Assembly (NCBI GenBank): GCA_934525735.1
Contig: CAKSZM010000061.1
Coordinates: forward strand, 1-11,914
Direction: 5' to 3'
Length of the DNA: 11,914 nucleotides
From: an uncultured Faecalibacterium sp.
GTDB lineage: Bacteria; Bacillota; Clostridia; Oscillospirales; Ruminococcaceae
Shown: positions 6,336-11,914 of the stretch, piece after piece
Position numbering within the stretch: the first letter of the stretch is position 1
Layout: the number at the start of each line of letters is the position of its first letter
The notes under the pieces: generated by a model
What the model was told of the DNA's origin: nothing
The model's database searches: none
The model's input: the letters and a program-made list of their open reading frames with translations, nothing else
Position numbers and translations under genes: made by a program

Positions 6336-8213
6336 ATGCCCCAGCCGCTTCCCCGCTCTCTGCGAACCCTGCCGGAACGGGCGTTCCGTTTCCGGGCGCG
6401 GCTGGTGGCCGTGCTGCTGTGCGGCGTGTGCTTTGCCGGGCTGGCCGCGCGGCTGGCCTATCTGCAGTTTTGCACCGGCGGGTGGTACACCGACCGTGCC
6501 CTCGGCCAGCAACTGCGTGACACCGTTGTCCCCGCCGACCGGGGCCGCATCTACAGCGCCGACGGCGTATTGCTGGCTGCCAACAGCAGCTGCTGGACCC
6601 TGCGGGCCAGCCCCCGGGAGATGCCGGAAGAAAAGCTTGCCCTTGCCGCAAAGGGCCTTGCGGAAATCCTGGAACTGGACGAAGCAAAGCTGCTAGAAAA
6701 GTTCAGCGACCGCGCCTCCAACGACTGCCTGCTGCGCTACCGGGTGGAGCGGGAAACGGCCGACGCGGTGCGGGATTTCTGCGAAGCGAACGGCATCACC
6801 GGCATCCGCATCAATCAGGATTCCAAACGCTGGTATCCGCAGGGAGAATTTCTGGCCTCGGTGCTGGGCTTTACCAACGTGGACAATGCCGGTGTGGGCG
6901 GGCTGGAGCTGAAGTACAACGACGTCCTCACCGGGGAAAACGGCGTGGTGCTGACGGCGGTCAACGCATGGGGCTACACGCTGGAACAGAGCTACGAGAC
7001 CGAGCGTGTGCCGCTGGAGGGCAGCGGCCTGCGGCTGACCATTGACGCAAACATCCAGCATTACCTTGAAAATGCGCTGAATTATGCCGTGAAGGAGCAC
7101 CATGTTTCCGCCCGGGCGGTGGGCATCGTAATGGACGTGAACACCGGGGCTGTGCTGGCCATGTCCACTACCCCCGCCTACGACCCAAACCAGCCCCGCG
7201 TCATCTACGACGAGAGCACCCGCAAGGCCGTGGACGCCCTTTCCGGCGAAGAGCGCGCCGCCGCGCTGCAATTGGCACAGCAGACCCAGTGGCGCAACAA
7301 GGCAGTGAGCGACCTGTACGAGCCGGGCAGCGTGTTCAAGCTCATCACCTGCGCCGCGGCGCTGGACGCCGGTGCCGTGAGCAAAAACTCTACCTTTTAT
7401 TGCGGCGAGTCCATCTCGGTGGCGGGCACCCGGTTCCACTGCGCCAACCACAAACGCCACGGCAGCCAGACCGTGACCCAGGCGCTGGAAAACTCCTGCA
7501 ACCAGAGCTTCATCCAGATCGGCGCGCGGCTGGGCAAGGAAGCGTTCTGCGATTACTTTGCCGCTTTCGGCCTGCGGGAGCCAACCGGCATCGACCTGCC
7601 CGCCGAACCGAAGAAGAGCCTGTACTACACCGCCGACCGCATGGGGCCGGTGGAGCTGGCGTCCTGCGCGTTCGGGCAGAGCAGCAAGGTCTCCTATCTG
7701 GAAATGGCAGCGGCCGTCTGCGCCGTGGTGAACGGCGGAAACCTGATGCAGCCCTATGTGGTCAGCGACATCCTGAACCCGGACGGCAGCGTGCTGCAGC
7801 ACCTTGACCCCGTGTGCAGGCGCCGGGTCATCAAGGCTGAAACTTCCGCCGTGATGCGGGAGATGATGGAATCCGTGGTGCTCTACGGCGGCGGGCGCAA
7901 TGCGCAGATCCAAGGCTATCGGGTGGGCGGCAAGAGCGGCACCAGCCAAAAGCTGGACAGCGCCGACGAAAAAGCCCGCATCGCCAGCTTTGTGGCCGTG
8001 GCACCCATCGACGACCCGCAGTTTCTGTGTCTGGTCTGTCTGGACGAACCCCACAGCTGGACGACGGCCGGCGGCAGCCTTTCGGCTCCGGTGTGCGCCG
8101 AAGTGCTGGAACAGACGCTGGTGTATAAAGGCATCCCCCGGGCTGCGGCGGAACAGCCGCCGAAAGAAACATCCGCCCTGCCCGCCGATGGGGACAGCTT
8201 TGACGGGGCGTGA
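6336..8213 (+). CDS. Class B penicillin-binding protein (FtsI/SpoVD type transpeptidase)
   Basis: This is a bitopic membrane protein with an extracellular D,D-transpeptidase that cross-links peptidoglycan stem peptides and is acylated by beta-lactams. The 625-residue product has a basic cytoplasmic head, one membrane segment at about 22-44, and the dimerisation-domain motif DRGRIYSADG (68-77). The transpeptidase motifs follow in order: SVFK (332-335, Ser332 nucleophile), SCN (387-389) and KSGT (533-536). The C-terminus ends about 90 residues after KSGT with no PASTA domain, unlike many SpoVD and PBP2x proteins. Start: ATG at 6336 lies 8 bases after AGGAGG (6322-6327), better than the GTG three codons earlier. 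It is transcribed away from the SEDS gene; such pairs usually form one synthase. FtsI, SpoVD or PBP2 subtype cannot be settled by eye, so no symbol is given. Confidence 0.93.
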   Translation: MPQPLPRSLRTLPERAFRFRARLVAVLLCGVCFAGLAARLAYLQFCTGGWYTDRALGQQLRDTVVPADRGRIYSADGVLLAANSSCWTLRASPREMPEEKLALAAKGLAEILELDEAKLLEKFSDRASNDCLLRYRVERETADAVRDFCEANGITGIRINQDSKRWYPQGEFLASVLGFTNVDNAGVGGLELKYNDVLTGENGVVLTAVNAWGYTLEQSYETERVPLEGSGLRLTIDANIQHYLENALNYAVKEHHVSARAVGIVMDVNTGAVLAMSTTPAYDPNQPRVIYDESTRKAVDALSGEERAAALQLAQQTQWRNKAVSDLYEPGSVFKLITCAAALDAGAVSKNSTFYCGESISVAGTRFHCANHKRHGSQTVTQALENSCNQSFIQIGARLGKEAFCDYFAAFGLREPTGIDLPAEPKKSLYYTADRMGPVELASCAFGQSSKVSYLEMAAAVCAVVNGGNLMQPYVVSDILNPDGSVLQHLDPVCRRRVIKAETSAVMREMMESVVLYGGGRNAQIQGYRVGGKSGTSQKLDSADEKARIASFVAVAPIDDPQFLCLVCLDEPHSWTTAGGSLSAPVCAEVLEQTLVYKGIPRAAAEQPPKETSALPADGDSFDGA

Positions 8214-8274
8214 CAATTGGGAATGCGCGCCGCGTTGCTCTGCGCATCATCAGAGGAAGAATTATTTTTACTTT

Positions 8275-8314
8275 GCAATTCTGGAAAATCTGCGGATTTT
8301 CCAGAATTGCCTTT
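8275..8314 (+). terminator. Perfect 16-bp hairpin after the PBP gene, probable terminator
   Basis: GCAATTCTGGAAAATC (8275-8290) and its exact complement (8295-8310) enclose the four-base loop TGCG and are followed by CTTTT on the plus strand. The T-run is short, but the hairpin lies 61 bases after the PBP stop, where a terminator is expected. The long perfect stem would also fit a dispersed palindromic repeat. Confidence 0.5.
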
Positions 8315-8348
8315 TCACGGGAGGGGTCGCGGCCGGGAACGGCAGCTG

Positions 8349-8383
8349 AAAAAAATAACGGAACGTCCGCAGACATTCCGTTA
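8349..8383 (-). terminator. Rho-independent terminator of xpt
   Basis: On the minus strand an 11-bp stem (TAACGGAATGT with ACGTTCCGTTA, one G-T wobble) closes the loop CTGCGG and is followed by seven T. It starts 14 bases after the xpt stop codon. Confidence 0.85.
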
Positions 8384-8396
8384 CGCTGAAATTCTA

Positions 8397-8990
8397 TCAG
8401 TTCTGGTGAGGCTGGGGGCGGAAGGTGATCTCGCCGGTGGTGCTGTCCATGGCGTCCACGATGGCAAGGCTTTCCAGCTGGATACCCTTGCTCCGGATCA
8501 GATCGCCGCCCTGCTGGAAGCCCTTTTCCACGGCGATGCCGATGCCCTCGACGGTGGCGCCGGCCTCCTGCGCCAGTTCCAGCAGGCCCATCAGGGCGCA
8601 GCCGTTGGCCAGAAAATCATCGATGATGAGGACGTGGTCGTCCGGGGTGAGGAACTTTTTGGAGACGATGACGTTGTAGATCTTTTTGTGGGTGAAGGAC
8701 TGGATCTTGGTCTCGTAGTTGTTGTAGTCCAGATTGATGCTCATGGATTTTTTGGCAAAGACCACGGGTACATTCAGCTCGCTGGCCACGATGGCGGCAA
8801 TGCCGATGCCGCTGGCCTCGATGGTCAGCACCTTGTTGATGGGCTTGCCGGCAAACAGACGCTTCCACTCCCGGGCCATCTCGCGGAACAGGGGGATATC
8901 CATCTGGTGGTTGATAAAGCTGTCCACCTTGAGCACATTGCCCTCACGCACAATACCGTCTTTTCGGATACGATCTTCCAGCATCTTCAT
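8397..8990 (-). CDS. xpt: Xanthine phosphoribosyltransferase
   Basis: Xpt salvages xanthine: xanthine + PRPP gives XMP + pyrophosphate, a cytoplasmic step feeding GMP synthesis. The 197-residue product matches the family length (about 190-195). It begins [12 protein letters not shown] and contains [14 protein letters not shown] (18-31), typical of Xpt. It also has the base-contact and flexible-loop region [10 protein letters not shown], and the PRPP-binding motif [13 protein letters not shown] (120-132). Start ATG at 8990 fits the family; GGAGG lies 12 bases upstream, a somewhat long spacing. It is a single-gene transcript with its own promoter and terminator. In Bacilli this gene is usually under a purine riboswitch with pbuX; here neither the aptamer core nor a permease neighbour is seen. 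Confidence 0.96.
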   Translation of the reverse strand: MKMLEDRIRKDGIVREGNVLKVDSFINHQMDIPLFREMAREWKRLFAGKPINKVLTIEASGIGIAAIVASELNVPVVFAKKSMSINLDYNNYETKIQSFTHKKIYNVIVSKKFLTPDDHVLIIDDFLANGCALMGLLELAQEAGATVEGIGIAVEKGFQQGGDLIRSKGIQLESLAIVDAMDSTTGEITFRPQPHQN

Positions 8991-9055
8991 AATGAACCAG
9001 TTCCTCCACGCTTTTTTGTTGCTGTGCTTCTGCAGCGCACAGATTTATTTCAACA

Positions 9056-9084
9056 AGTATACCGGATAGCGTCCGCTTTGGCAA
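9056..9084 (-). promoter_or_regulatory. Sigma-A promoter of xpt
   Basis: On the minus strand TTGCCA (9084-9079) and TATACT (9061-9056) are 17 bases apart, each matching the consensus at five of six positions. The leader of about 60 bases contains a small stem, CTGTGC with GCACAG, and then the GGAGG of xpt. No riboswitch is apparent. Confidence 0.7.
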
Positions 9085-9233
9085 GTGGCTTTCTACCCAA
9101 ATCTGACCGAAATTTTACGGAGATTTCAGCCCTTTGCCTGAAAAGTACGACTGTTCCGCAATGTCTCTCCGCCCCTGTTGAAATGTGCTGAAACTTCCAT
9201 CCCGGCCGGGCCATTTTTGGAAACTTTGGTCAC

Positions 9234-9261
9234 TTGTGCTTTTCCGAAATTCGAGTATACT
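9234..9261 (+). promoter_or_regulatory. Possible promoter of the patatin-like gene
   Basis: TATACT at 9256-9261 is a good -10. TTGTGC at 9234-9239, 16 bases upstream, is a weak -35. The distance to the start codon at 9322 leaves a leader of about 55 bases. Confidence 0.45.
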
Positions 9262-9280
9262 GTAGATAATATAAGGTACA

Positions 9281-9302
9281 GGCCGGGTTCTGTGCCCCGG
9301 CC
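9281..9302 (+). promoter_or_regulatory. GC-rich leader hairpin before the patatin-like gene
   Basis: GGCCGGG (9281-9287) and CCCGGCC (9296-9302) pair around an 8-base loop. The stem ends a few bases before the purine-rich ribosome binding site GGAGAGGGAGAG. No T-run follows, so it is not a terminator. It could affect mRNA stability or ribosome access. Confidence 0.4.
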
Positions 9303-9321
9303 GCTGGAGAGGGAGAGCTGT

Positions 9322-10191
9322 ATGAAAACGGGACTTGTACTGGAGGGCGGCGCCATGCGCGGGATGTTCACCGCGGGCGTTCTGGATGTACTGATGGAGC
9401 ACGATATCGTGCTGGACGGTGCCATCGGCGTGTCGGCCGGGGCGGTGTTCGGCTGCAATTATAAGTCGCACCAGATCGGCCGCACCATCCGCTACAACAC
9501 CGAATACTGCAACGACAAGCGCTATGCCAGCTTCGGCAACCTGCTGCGCACCGGCAACCTGTACAGCGAGCAGTTCTGCTACCACACCGTGCCGGAAAAA
9601 CTGGACCCCTTTGACGAAAAGGCCTTCCGGGAAAACCCCATGGACTTTTTTGTTGTCTGCACCGACGTGCGCACCGGTGACCCCATCTACCACAAGTGCC
9701 GCACCGGCGACGCCGAGGATATCCAGTGGATGCAGGCATCTGCTTCCATGCCGCTGGCCGCAAAGGTCGTGAAGATCGGCCATTATCAGCTGCTGGACGG
9801 CGGCGTGGCCGACTCCATCCCGGTGCGGTTCTTCGAGTCCATCGGCTACAAGCGCAACCTCATCGTCCTCACCCAGCCCAAAGGCTTCGTGAAGAAAAAG
9901 AACAAGATGCTGCCCGCCATCCGGGCGCGGTACCTGCGCTATCCGGCCTTTGTGGAGGCTGTAGCCGACCGCCACGAGCGCTACAACGAAACGCTGGAAC
10001 ACGTTGCCATGCTGGAGCAGACCGGCAAGGCGTTCGTCATCCGCCCGCCCATCCCGCTGGAGATCGGCTCCATGGAGCGCGACCCCGCCCAGCTGCGCCG
10101 CGTCTACGAGACCGGCCGCGCCGTGGCAGAAATTCAGGTCGACAAGATCGCCGCTTTCGTCAGCGAGTCCAAGACGCTGGCGGAGGGGTAA
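9322..10191 (+). CDS. Patatin-like phospholipase family protein
   Basis: Patatin-like proteins are acyl hydrolases that use a Ser-Asp dyad. The 289-residue product shows the oxyanion loop LEGGAMRGMFTAGVLD (7-22), the nucleophile elbow GVSAG with Ser38 (36-40) and the catalytic DGG with Asp159 (159-161) in LLDGGVADSIP. The GG-x-R-G form and overall length fit the bacterial YjjU-like subgroup. No signal peptide or membrane segment is seen, so it is probably cytoplasmic or membrane-associated; the natural lipid substrate is unknown. The start is ATG at 9322, behind GGAGAGGGAGAG and at the family's usual N-terminus (MKTGLVLEGG). It is a single-gene transcript between xpt, read the other way, and a bidirectional terminator at 10219-10273. 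Confidence 0.93.
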   Translation: MKTGLVLEGGAMRGMFTAGVLDVLMEHDIVLDGAIGVSAGAVFGCNYKSHQIGRTIRYNTEYCNDKRYASFGNLLRTGNLYSEQFCYHTVPEKLDPFDEKAFRENPMDFFVVCTDVRTGDPIYHKCRTGDAEDIQWMQASASMPLAAKVVKIGHYQLLDGGVADSIPVRFFESIGYKRNLIVLTQPKGFVKKKNKMLPAIRARYLRYPAFVEAVADRHERYNETLEHVAMLEQTGKAFVIRPPIPLEIGSMERDPAQLRRVYETGRAVAEIQVDKIAAFVSESKTLAEG

Positions 10192-10218
10192 GTCATTTCT
10201 GGCATTTCACCTCATGCT

Positions 10219-10273
10219 AAAAAATATATCCTCCGAACCAGTTCCGATTGGAACATAGTTCAGAGGATTTTTT
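10219..10273. terminator. Bidirectional terminator between the patatin-like gene and the secreted-protein gene
   Basis: A long interrupted stem TCCTC-GAAC-GTTCC pairs with GGAAC-GTTC-GAGGA around the loop GATT. It is preceded by six A and followed by six T, so it can act on both strands. It lies 27 bases after the patatin-like stop and 24 bases after the end of the minus-strand gene. Confidence 0.85.
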
Positions 10274-10297
10274 ATTTTATTCTTCTGGATTCAGCGA

Positions 10298-11101
10298 TCA
10301 GTTATTCAGTGCTTTTGCACGGACTGTCGGGCTTGCCGCCAGAAATAGATCATACGCATTCAGCACATCTGTAATTGCCTGGCGTTCTTCCGGTTTCATA
10401 GTGTGGTCAATACTTCCGCCATCGCCCTTGTAGCGAATGATGATCTCATCCGCGCTGAGAATATTCTTAAACCACTGGATATCCTGCGCATCCCCATAAA
10501 AAGAGAACACTTCCCAGAAGTTTTTCCCATCATAACCGCGGTCTGAGTCCGTCCAGTCGATCTCATAGCTATACTTATAATCTCCGGCCCGGATAATAAT
10601 TTCATCCGCATATACATATTTTTTACCGCTACAGGCACCTATAAAGAACATCGCCGGGTCATTGGTACCGATGTTTACAAAAAAGGGCAGCAGAAAATTC
10701 GTTCCCTGATTTGCCAGCTTCTCTTCGACCGGAGAGACATAACTCCGGCTATCTTCCACCCGGTCATAATTGATTTTCAATCGGGCAAGAGCATCTTTCA
10801 GTCCCAGTACCTGCTGTGCTTCTTCCAGCACCGCAAAGTTGCTTACCTGAGCCTTTCCAGCATCATCCAGTTCATTATAGGCATTCAACGCGGCCACGAT
10901 TGCCGGACGGCGCGCAGTTGTTACCGTTCCAATCTGGTTGATCAGATTTTCCACTTCTGCCACCGACATAGCATTGCACTGTTCCAGCTCAACCGTACTG
11001 GTATCCGTGACCGGGCTTGCCGCAAGAGCCGGAGCAGGCACGGATGCCACCATCATCACTGCACACAAAGAAGCTGCCGCTTTTCTGATTTGTTCTGTCA
11101 T
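10298..11101 (-). CDS. Secreted protein of unknown function with one helical surface-protein repeat
   Basis: The 267-residue product begins with a clear signal peptide: MTEQIRK, a hydrophobic stretch, then PALAA with likely cleavage near residue 27-28. Residues about 50-100 (VENLINQIGTV to EEAQQVLGL) match the short helical repeat found in many clostridial surface proteins, of the form 'I-x-x-IG-x-V-T ... A-x-x-AY-x-x-L ... K-x-x-V-x-N-x-x-x-L-x-x-A'. I do not recognise the rest. It is rich in aromatic and acidic residues, with two related segments ADEIIIRAGDYKY and ADEIIIRYKGDGG, and ends in a helix-like PEERQAITDVLNAYD. No LPxTG anchor or C-terminal membrane segment is visible. Start is ATG at 11101 with GGAAAGG upstream; an earlier in-frame start at 11137 lacks such a site and would bury the signal peptide. 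Base composition is less GC-rich than the division genes, suggesting later acquisition. Confidence 0.8.
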   Translation of the reverse strand: MTEQIRKAAASLCAVMMVASVPAPALAASPVTDTSTVELEQCNAMSVAEVENLINQIGTVTTARRPAIVAALNAYNELDDAGKAQVSNFAVLEEAQQVLGLKDALARLKINYDRVEDSRSYVSPVEEKLANQGTNFLLPFFVNIGTNDPAMFFIGACSGKKYVYADEIIIRAGDYKYSYEIDWTDSDRGYDGKNFWEVFSFYGDAQDIQWFKNILSADEIIIRYKGDGGSIDHTMKPEERQAITDVLNAYDLFLAASPTVRAKALNN

Positions 11102-11120
11102 CGTAATCCATTCCTTTCCA

Positions 11121-11149
11121 AGTATAACGCAGATCAAATATGACTATAA
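11121..11149 (-). promoter_or_regulatory. Possible promoter of the secreted-protein gene
   Basis: On the minus strand TATACT (11126-11121) is a good -10 located about 20 bases before the start codon. TTATAG, 17 bases upstream, is a weak -35. Nested inverted repeats (GCAGAT 11129-11134 with ATCTGC 11156-11161, and an imperfect palindrome GACTATAAGCTATAATC at 11142-11158) cover the -35 region and could be an operator. Confidence 0.45.
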
Positions 11150-11298
11150 GCTATAATCTGCATCCTGCAATGAAAACTTCGTCCGATATGACAGCTGTGT
11201 TTCAATCATCAACACTCGTATCTTACCGCAGATTGCAGCTAATGTCAAATTTCCGTTTGGCTCAGGTAATCTCTCGCTGATACACTTGAAAAAACACA

Positions 11299-11349
11299 GA
11301 TAAAACAGAAACTCCAGCACCCGGTTCGGATGCTGGAGCTCTTGATGGA
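11299..11349 (-). repeat. Hairpin repeat, copy A
   Basis: The stem CTCCAGCA (11312-11319) with TGCTGGAG (11331-11338) is extended by CCG/CGG after a mismatch. On the minus strand it is followed by TTTCTGTTTTATC, a terminator-like tail. Its flanks match copy B at 11468-11516: 19 of 20 bases on one side and 16 of 18 on the other. Confidence 0.8.
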
Positions 11350-11377
11350 CGCGGGTTCCTCGCAAGCCGCGCATCTG

Positions 11378-11400
11378 AAAAAGCCCCGCAGGGGCTTTTT
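11378..11400. terminator. Bidirectional Rho-independent terminator
   Basis: AAAAAGCCCC (11378-11387) and GGGGCTTTTT (11391-11400) pair perfectly around GCA, giving five T on either strand. It lies 89 bases beyond the recombinase stop codon on the minus strand and can stop read-through from the mobile element into the secreted-protein gene. Confidence 0.8.
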
Positions 11401-11402
11401 CC

Positions 11403-11423
11403 CCCGCCGGACTATTCGGCGGG
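11403..11423. repeat. GC-rich inverted repeat beside the terminator
   Basis: CCCGCCG (11403-11409) and CGGCGGG (11417-11423) are exact complements around a 7-base loop. It abuts the terminator at 11378-11400 without its own T-run. It may help termination on the minus strand or be a recombination-site arm. Confidence 0.5.
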
Positions 11424-11467
11424 TCGATGCTGTTCGAATCCACCCTTGTGGCACGTTGTGAAGTTCT

Positions 11468-11516
11468 GATGAAACAGAAACTCCAGCGTCATGATAACGC
11501 TGGAGTTCTTGGTGGA
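11468..11516 (-). repeat. Hairpin repeat, copy B, overlapping the recombinase stop codon
   Basis: AACTCCAGCG (11479-11488) pairs with CGCTGGAGTT (11498-11507) around a 9-base loop that contains the recombinase stop TGA (11491-11489). On the minus strand it is followed by TCTGTTTCATC, so it may be the gene's terminator. Its closing pair is G-C where copy A has A-T, a compensatory change. Confidence 0.8.
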
Positions 11517-11914
11517 GCGAAGCAACCCAAATCCGAACCATTGCCCTCTGGGGCATCTTTGGCGGCGATTTCATCGAAAGTGATGGTTTTTGTGCCGTCT
11601 TTGTAGTTGAATGTAATCAAAACTTTTTCATCATAGAGATAAACAGCATTCACGAATGTATTGATAAGCGTTTCCCGGTGGCTTTTCACGTTCGGGTCGA
11701 GCTTGCGGAACCGGGTCAGCCAGAACCGAACCTGATTTTCACTCAACCGAGGCCGAGCGATTTTTTCTTCGGCGATCCGAACCTCAAGCTCTTTCTGCTG
11801 GGCTTCCAGCTTTTCCAAACGTAATTTGGTGGAGTTGGTCAGCACACCTGCTTGGATGGCGTTCAGCATATTCTCAATGCCGTTCTCTACCTCGCGCATC
11901 TGCTTTTCCAGCAA
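11489..11914 (-). CDS. Large serine recombinase, C-terminal part (runs off the window)
   Basis: Large serine recombinases integrate and excise phages and conjugative elements at att sites. Only the last 141 residues are in the window; the catalytic serine domain and the zinc-ribbon part lie beyond base 11914. What is seen is the typical C-terminal region. A coiled coil (about 1-50) contains LEKLEAQQKELEVRIAEE, then ENQVRFWLTRFRKLD, then the signature-like SHRETLINTFVNAVYLYDEK and the beta segment VLITFNYKDGTKTITFDEI. The end, GSDLGCFAPPRTPALS, reads into the hairpin repeat B, whose loop supplies the stop codon. Codon use is AT-richer than in the division genes, in line with mobile origin. Phage, integrative conjugative element or other mobilisable element cannot be told apart from this piece. 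Confidence 0.88.
   Translation of the reverse strand: MLEKQMREVENGIENMLNAIQAGVLTNSTKLRLEKLEAQQKELEVRIAEEKIARPRLSENQVRFWLTRFRKLDPNVKSHRETLINTFVNAVYLYDEKVLITFNYKDGTKTITFDEIAAKDAPEGNGSDLGCFAPPRTPALS

Larger units (their letters stand above)
11102..11488. other. Non-coding stretch between the secreted-protein gene and the recombinase gene
   Basis: No convincing gene lies here. Bases 11102-11160 hold the promoter region of the secreted-protein gene. Bases 11161-11290 are AT-richer with no recognised signal. Bases 11299-11488 hold a run of four hairpins: two related CTCCAGC stem-loops and between them CCCGCCG/CGGCGGG and a terminator. Reading frames across this part are open only because of the hairpins and have no ribosome binding sites. 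The end of the recombinase-borne element could lie within this stretch. Confidence 0.6.

Noticed and set aside
6693..8216. A minus-strand open frame of about 500 codons opposite the PBP gene
   Set aside because: Mirror of the PBP coding sequence with a His- and Gly-rich product and no recognisable domain; the PBP frame contains all catalytic motifs.
9085..9233. Search for a small gene or RNA between xpt and the patatin-like gene
   Set aside because: Only weak open frames without ribosome binding sites and no stable hairpin were seen.
11144..11443. A 99-codon minus-strand frame across the hairpin region
   Set aside because: It runs through two hairpins and a strong terminator, has no ribosome binding site, and its product is explained by the repeat sequence.
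11425..11450. A tRNA T-loop-like GTTCGAATC at 11432-11440
   Set aside because: The flanking bases TGCT and CACC cannot form the T stem, and no acceptor, D or anticodon arm is found on either strand. It could still be a relic of an attachment site, but nothing supports that.
1..11914. CRISPR array, rRNA, or complete tRNA
   Set aside because: No regularly spaced direct repeats with unique spacers, and no rRNA or tRNA sequence seen on either strand.

Overview
The window looks like chromosomal DNA of a GC-rich, low-redundancy Firmicute of the class Clostridia. A Faecalibacterium- or Oscillospiraceae-like gut anaerobe is my best guess. The evidence is Gram-positive style genes (SEDS protein, MurA, FtsZ, Xpt, large serine recombinase), strong GGAGG ribosome binding sites, and a clostridial sensory domain ahead of the GGDEF domain. 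The species assignment is inference, not something read from a marker gene.

Layout. (1) 1-1650: the last codons of a plus-strand gene, a shared terminator, then two minus-strand c-di-GMP genes that overlap by 16 bases, a short HD-GYP phosphodiesterase-type protein followed by a GGDEF diguanylate cyclase. (2) 1676-6233, all minus strand: a cell-division and cell-wall cluster read in the order ftsW/spoVE-like SEDS glycosyltransferase, murA, ftsZ, and a coiled-coil protein of unknown function, ending at a strong terminator at 1600-1644. (3) 6336-8213, plus strand: a class B penicillin-binding protein transcribed divergently from the SEDS gene, so a likely SEDS-bPBP pair shares one short intergenic region. 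(4) 8397-8990, minus: xanthine phosphoribosyltransferase with a good sigma-A promoter. (5) 9322-10191, plus: a patatin-like phospholipase. (6) 10298-11101, minus: a secreted protein of unknown function with visibly lower GC than the rest. (7) 11102-11488: a non-coding stretch packed with hairpins, including two related copies of a CTCCAGC/GCTGGAG stem-loop. (8) 11489-11914, minus: the C-terminal part of a large serine recombinase that continues past the window edge and suggests that a mobile element begins here.

How the genes work together. MurA makes the first committed precursor of peptidoglycan. The SEDS protein polymerises lipid II and the class B PBP cross-links it. FtsZ places the septal machinery, and the coiled-coil protein directly behind ftsZ is a candidate accessory division factor. 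The HD-GYP/GGDEF pair would set the local level of c-di-GMP but shows signs of truncation. I did not find a clearly novel multi-gene system. The items most worth checking are the unusual C-terminus of FtsZ with its uncharacterised neighbour, the hairpin in front of murA, the truncated HD-GYP gene with an out-of-frame start, and the duplicated hairpins beside the recombinase.
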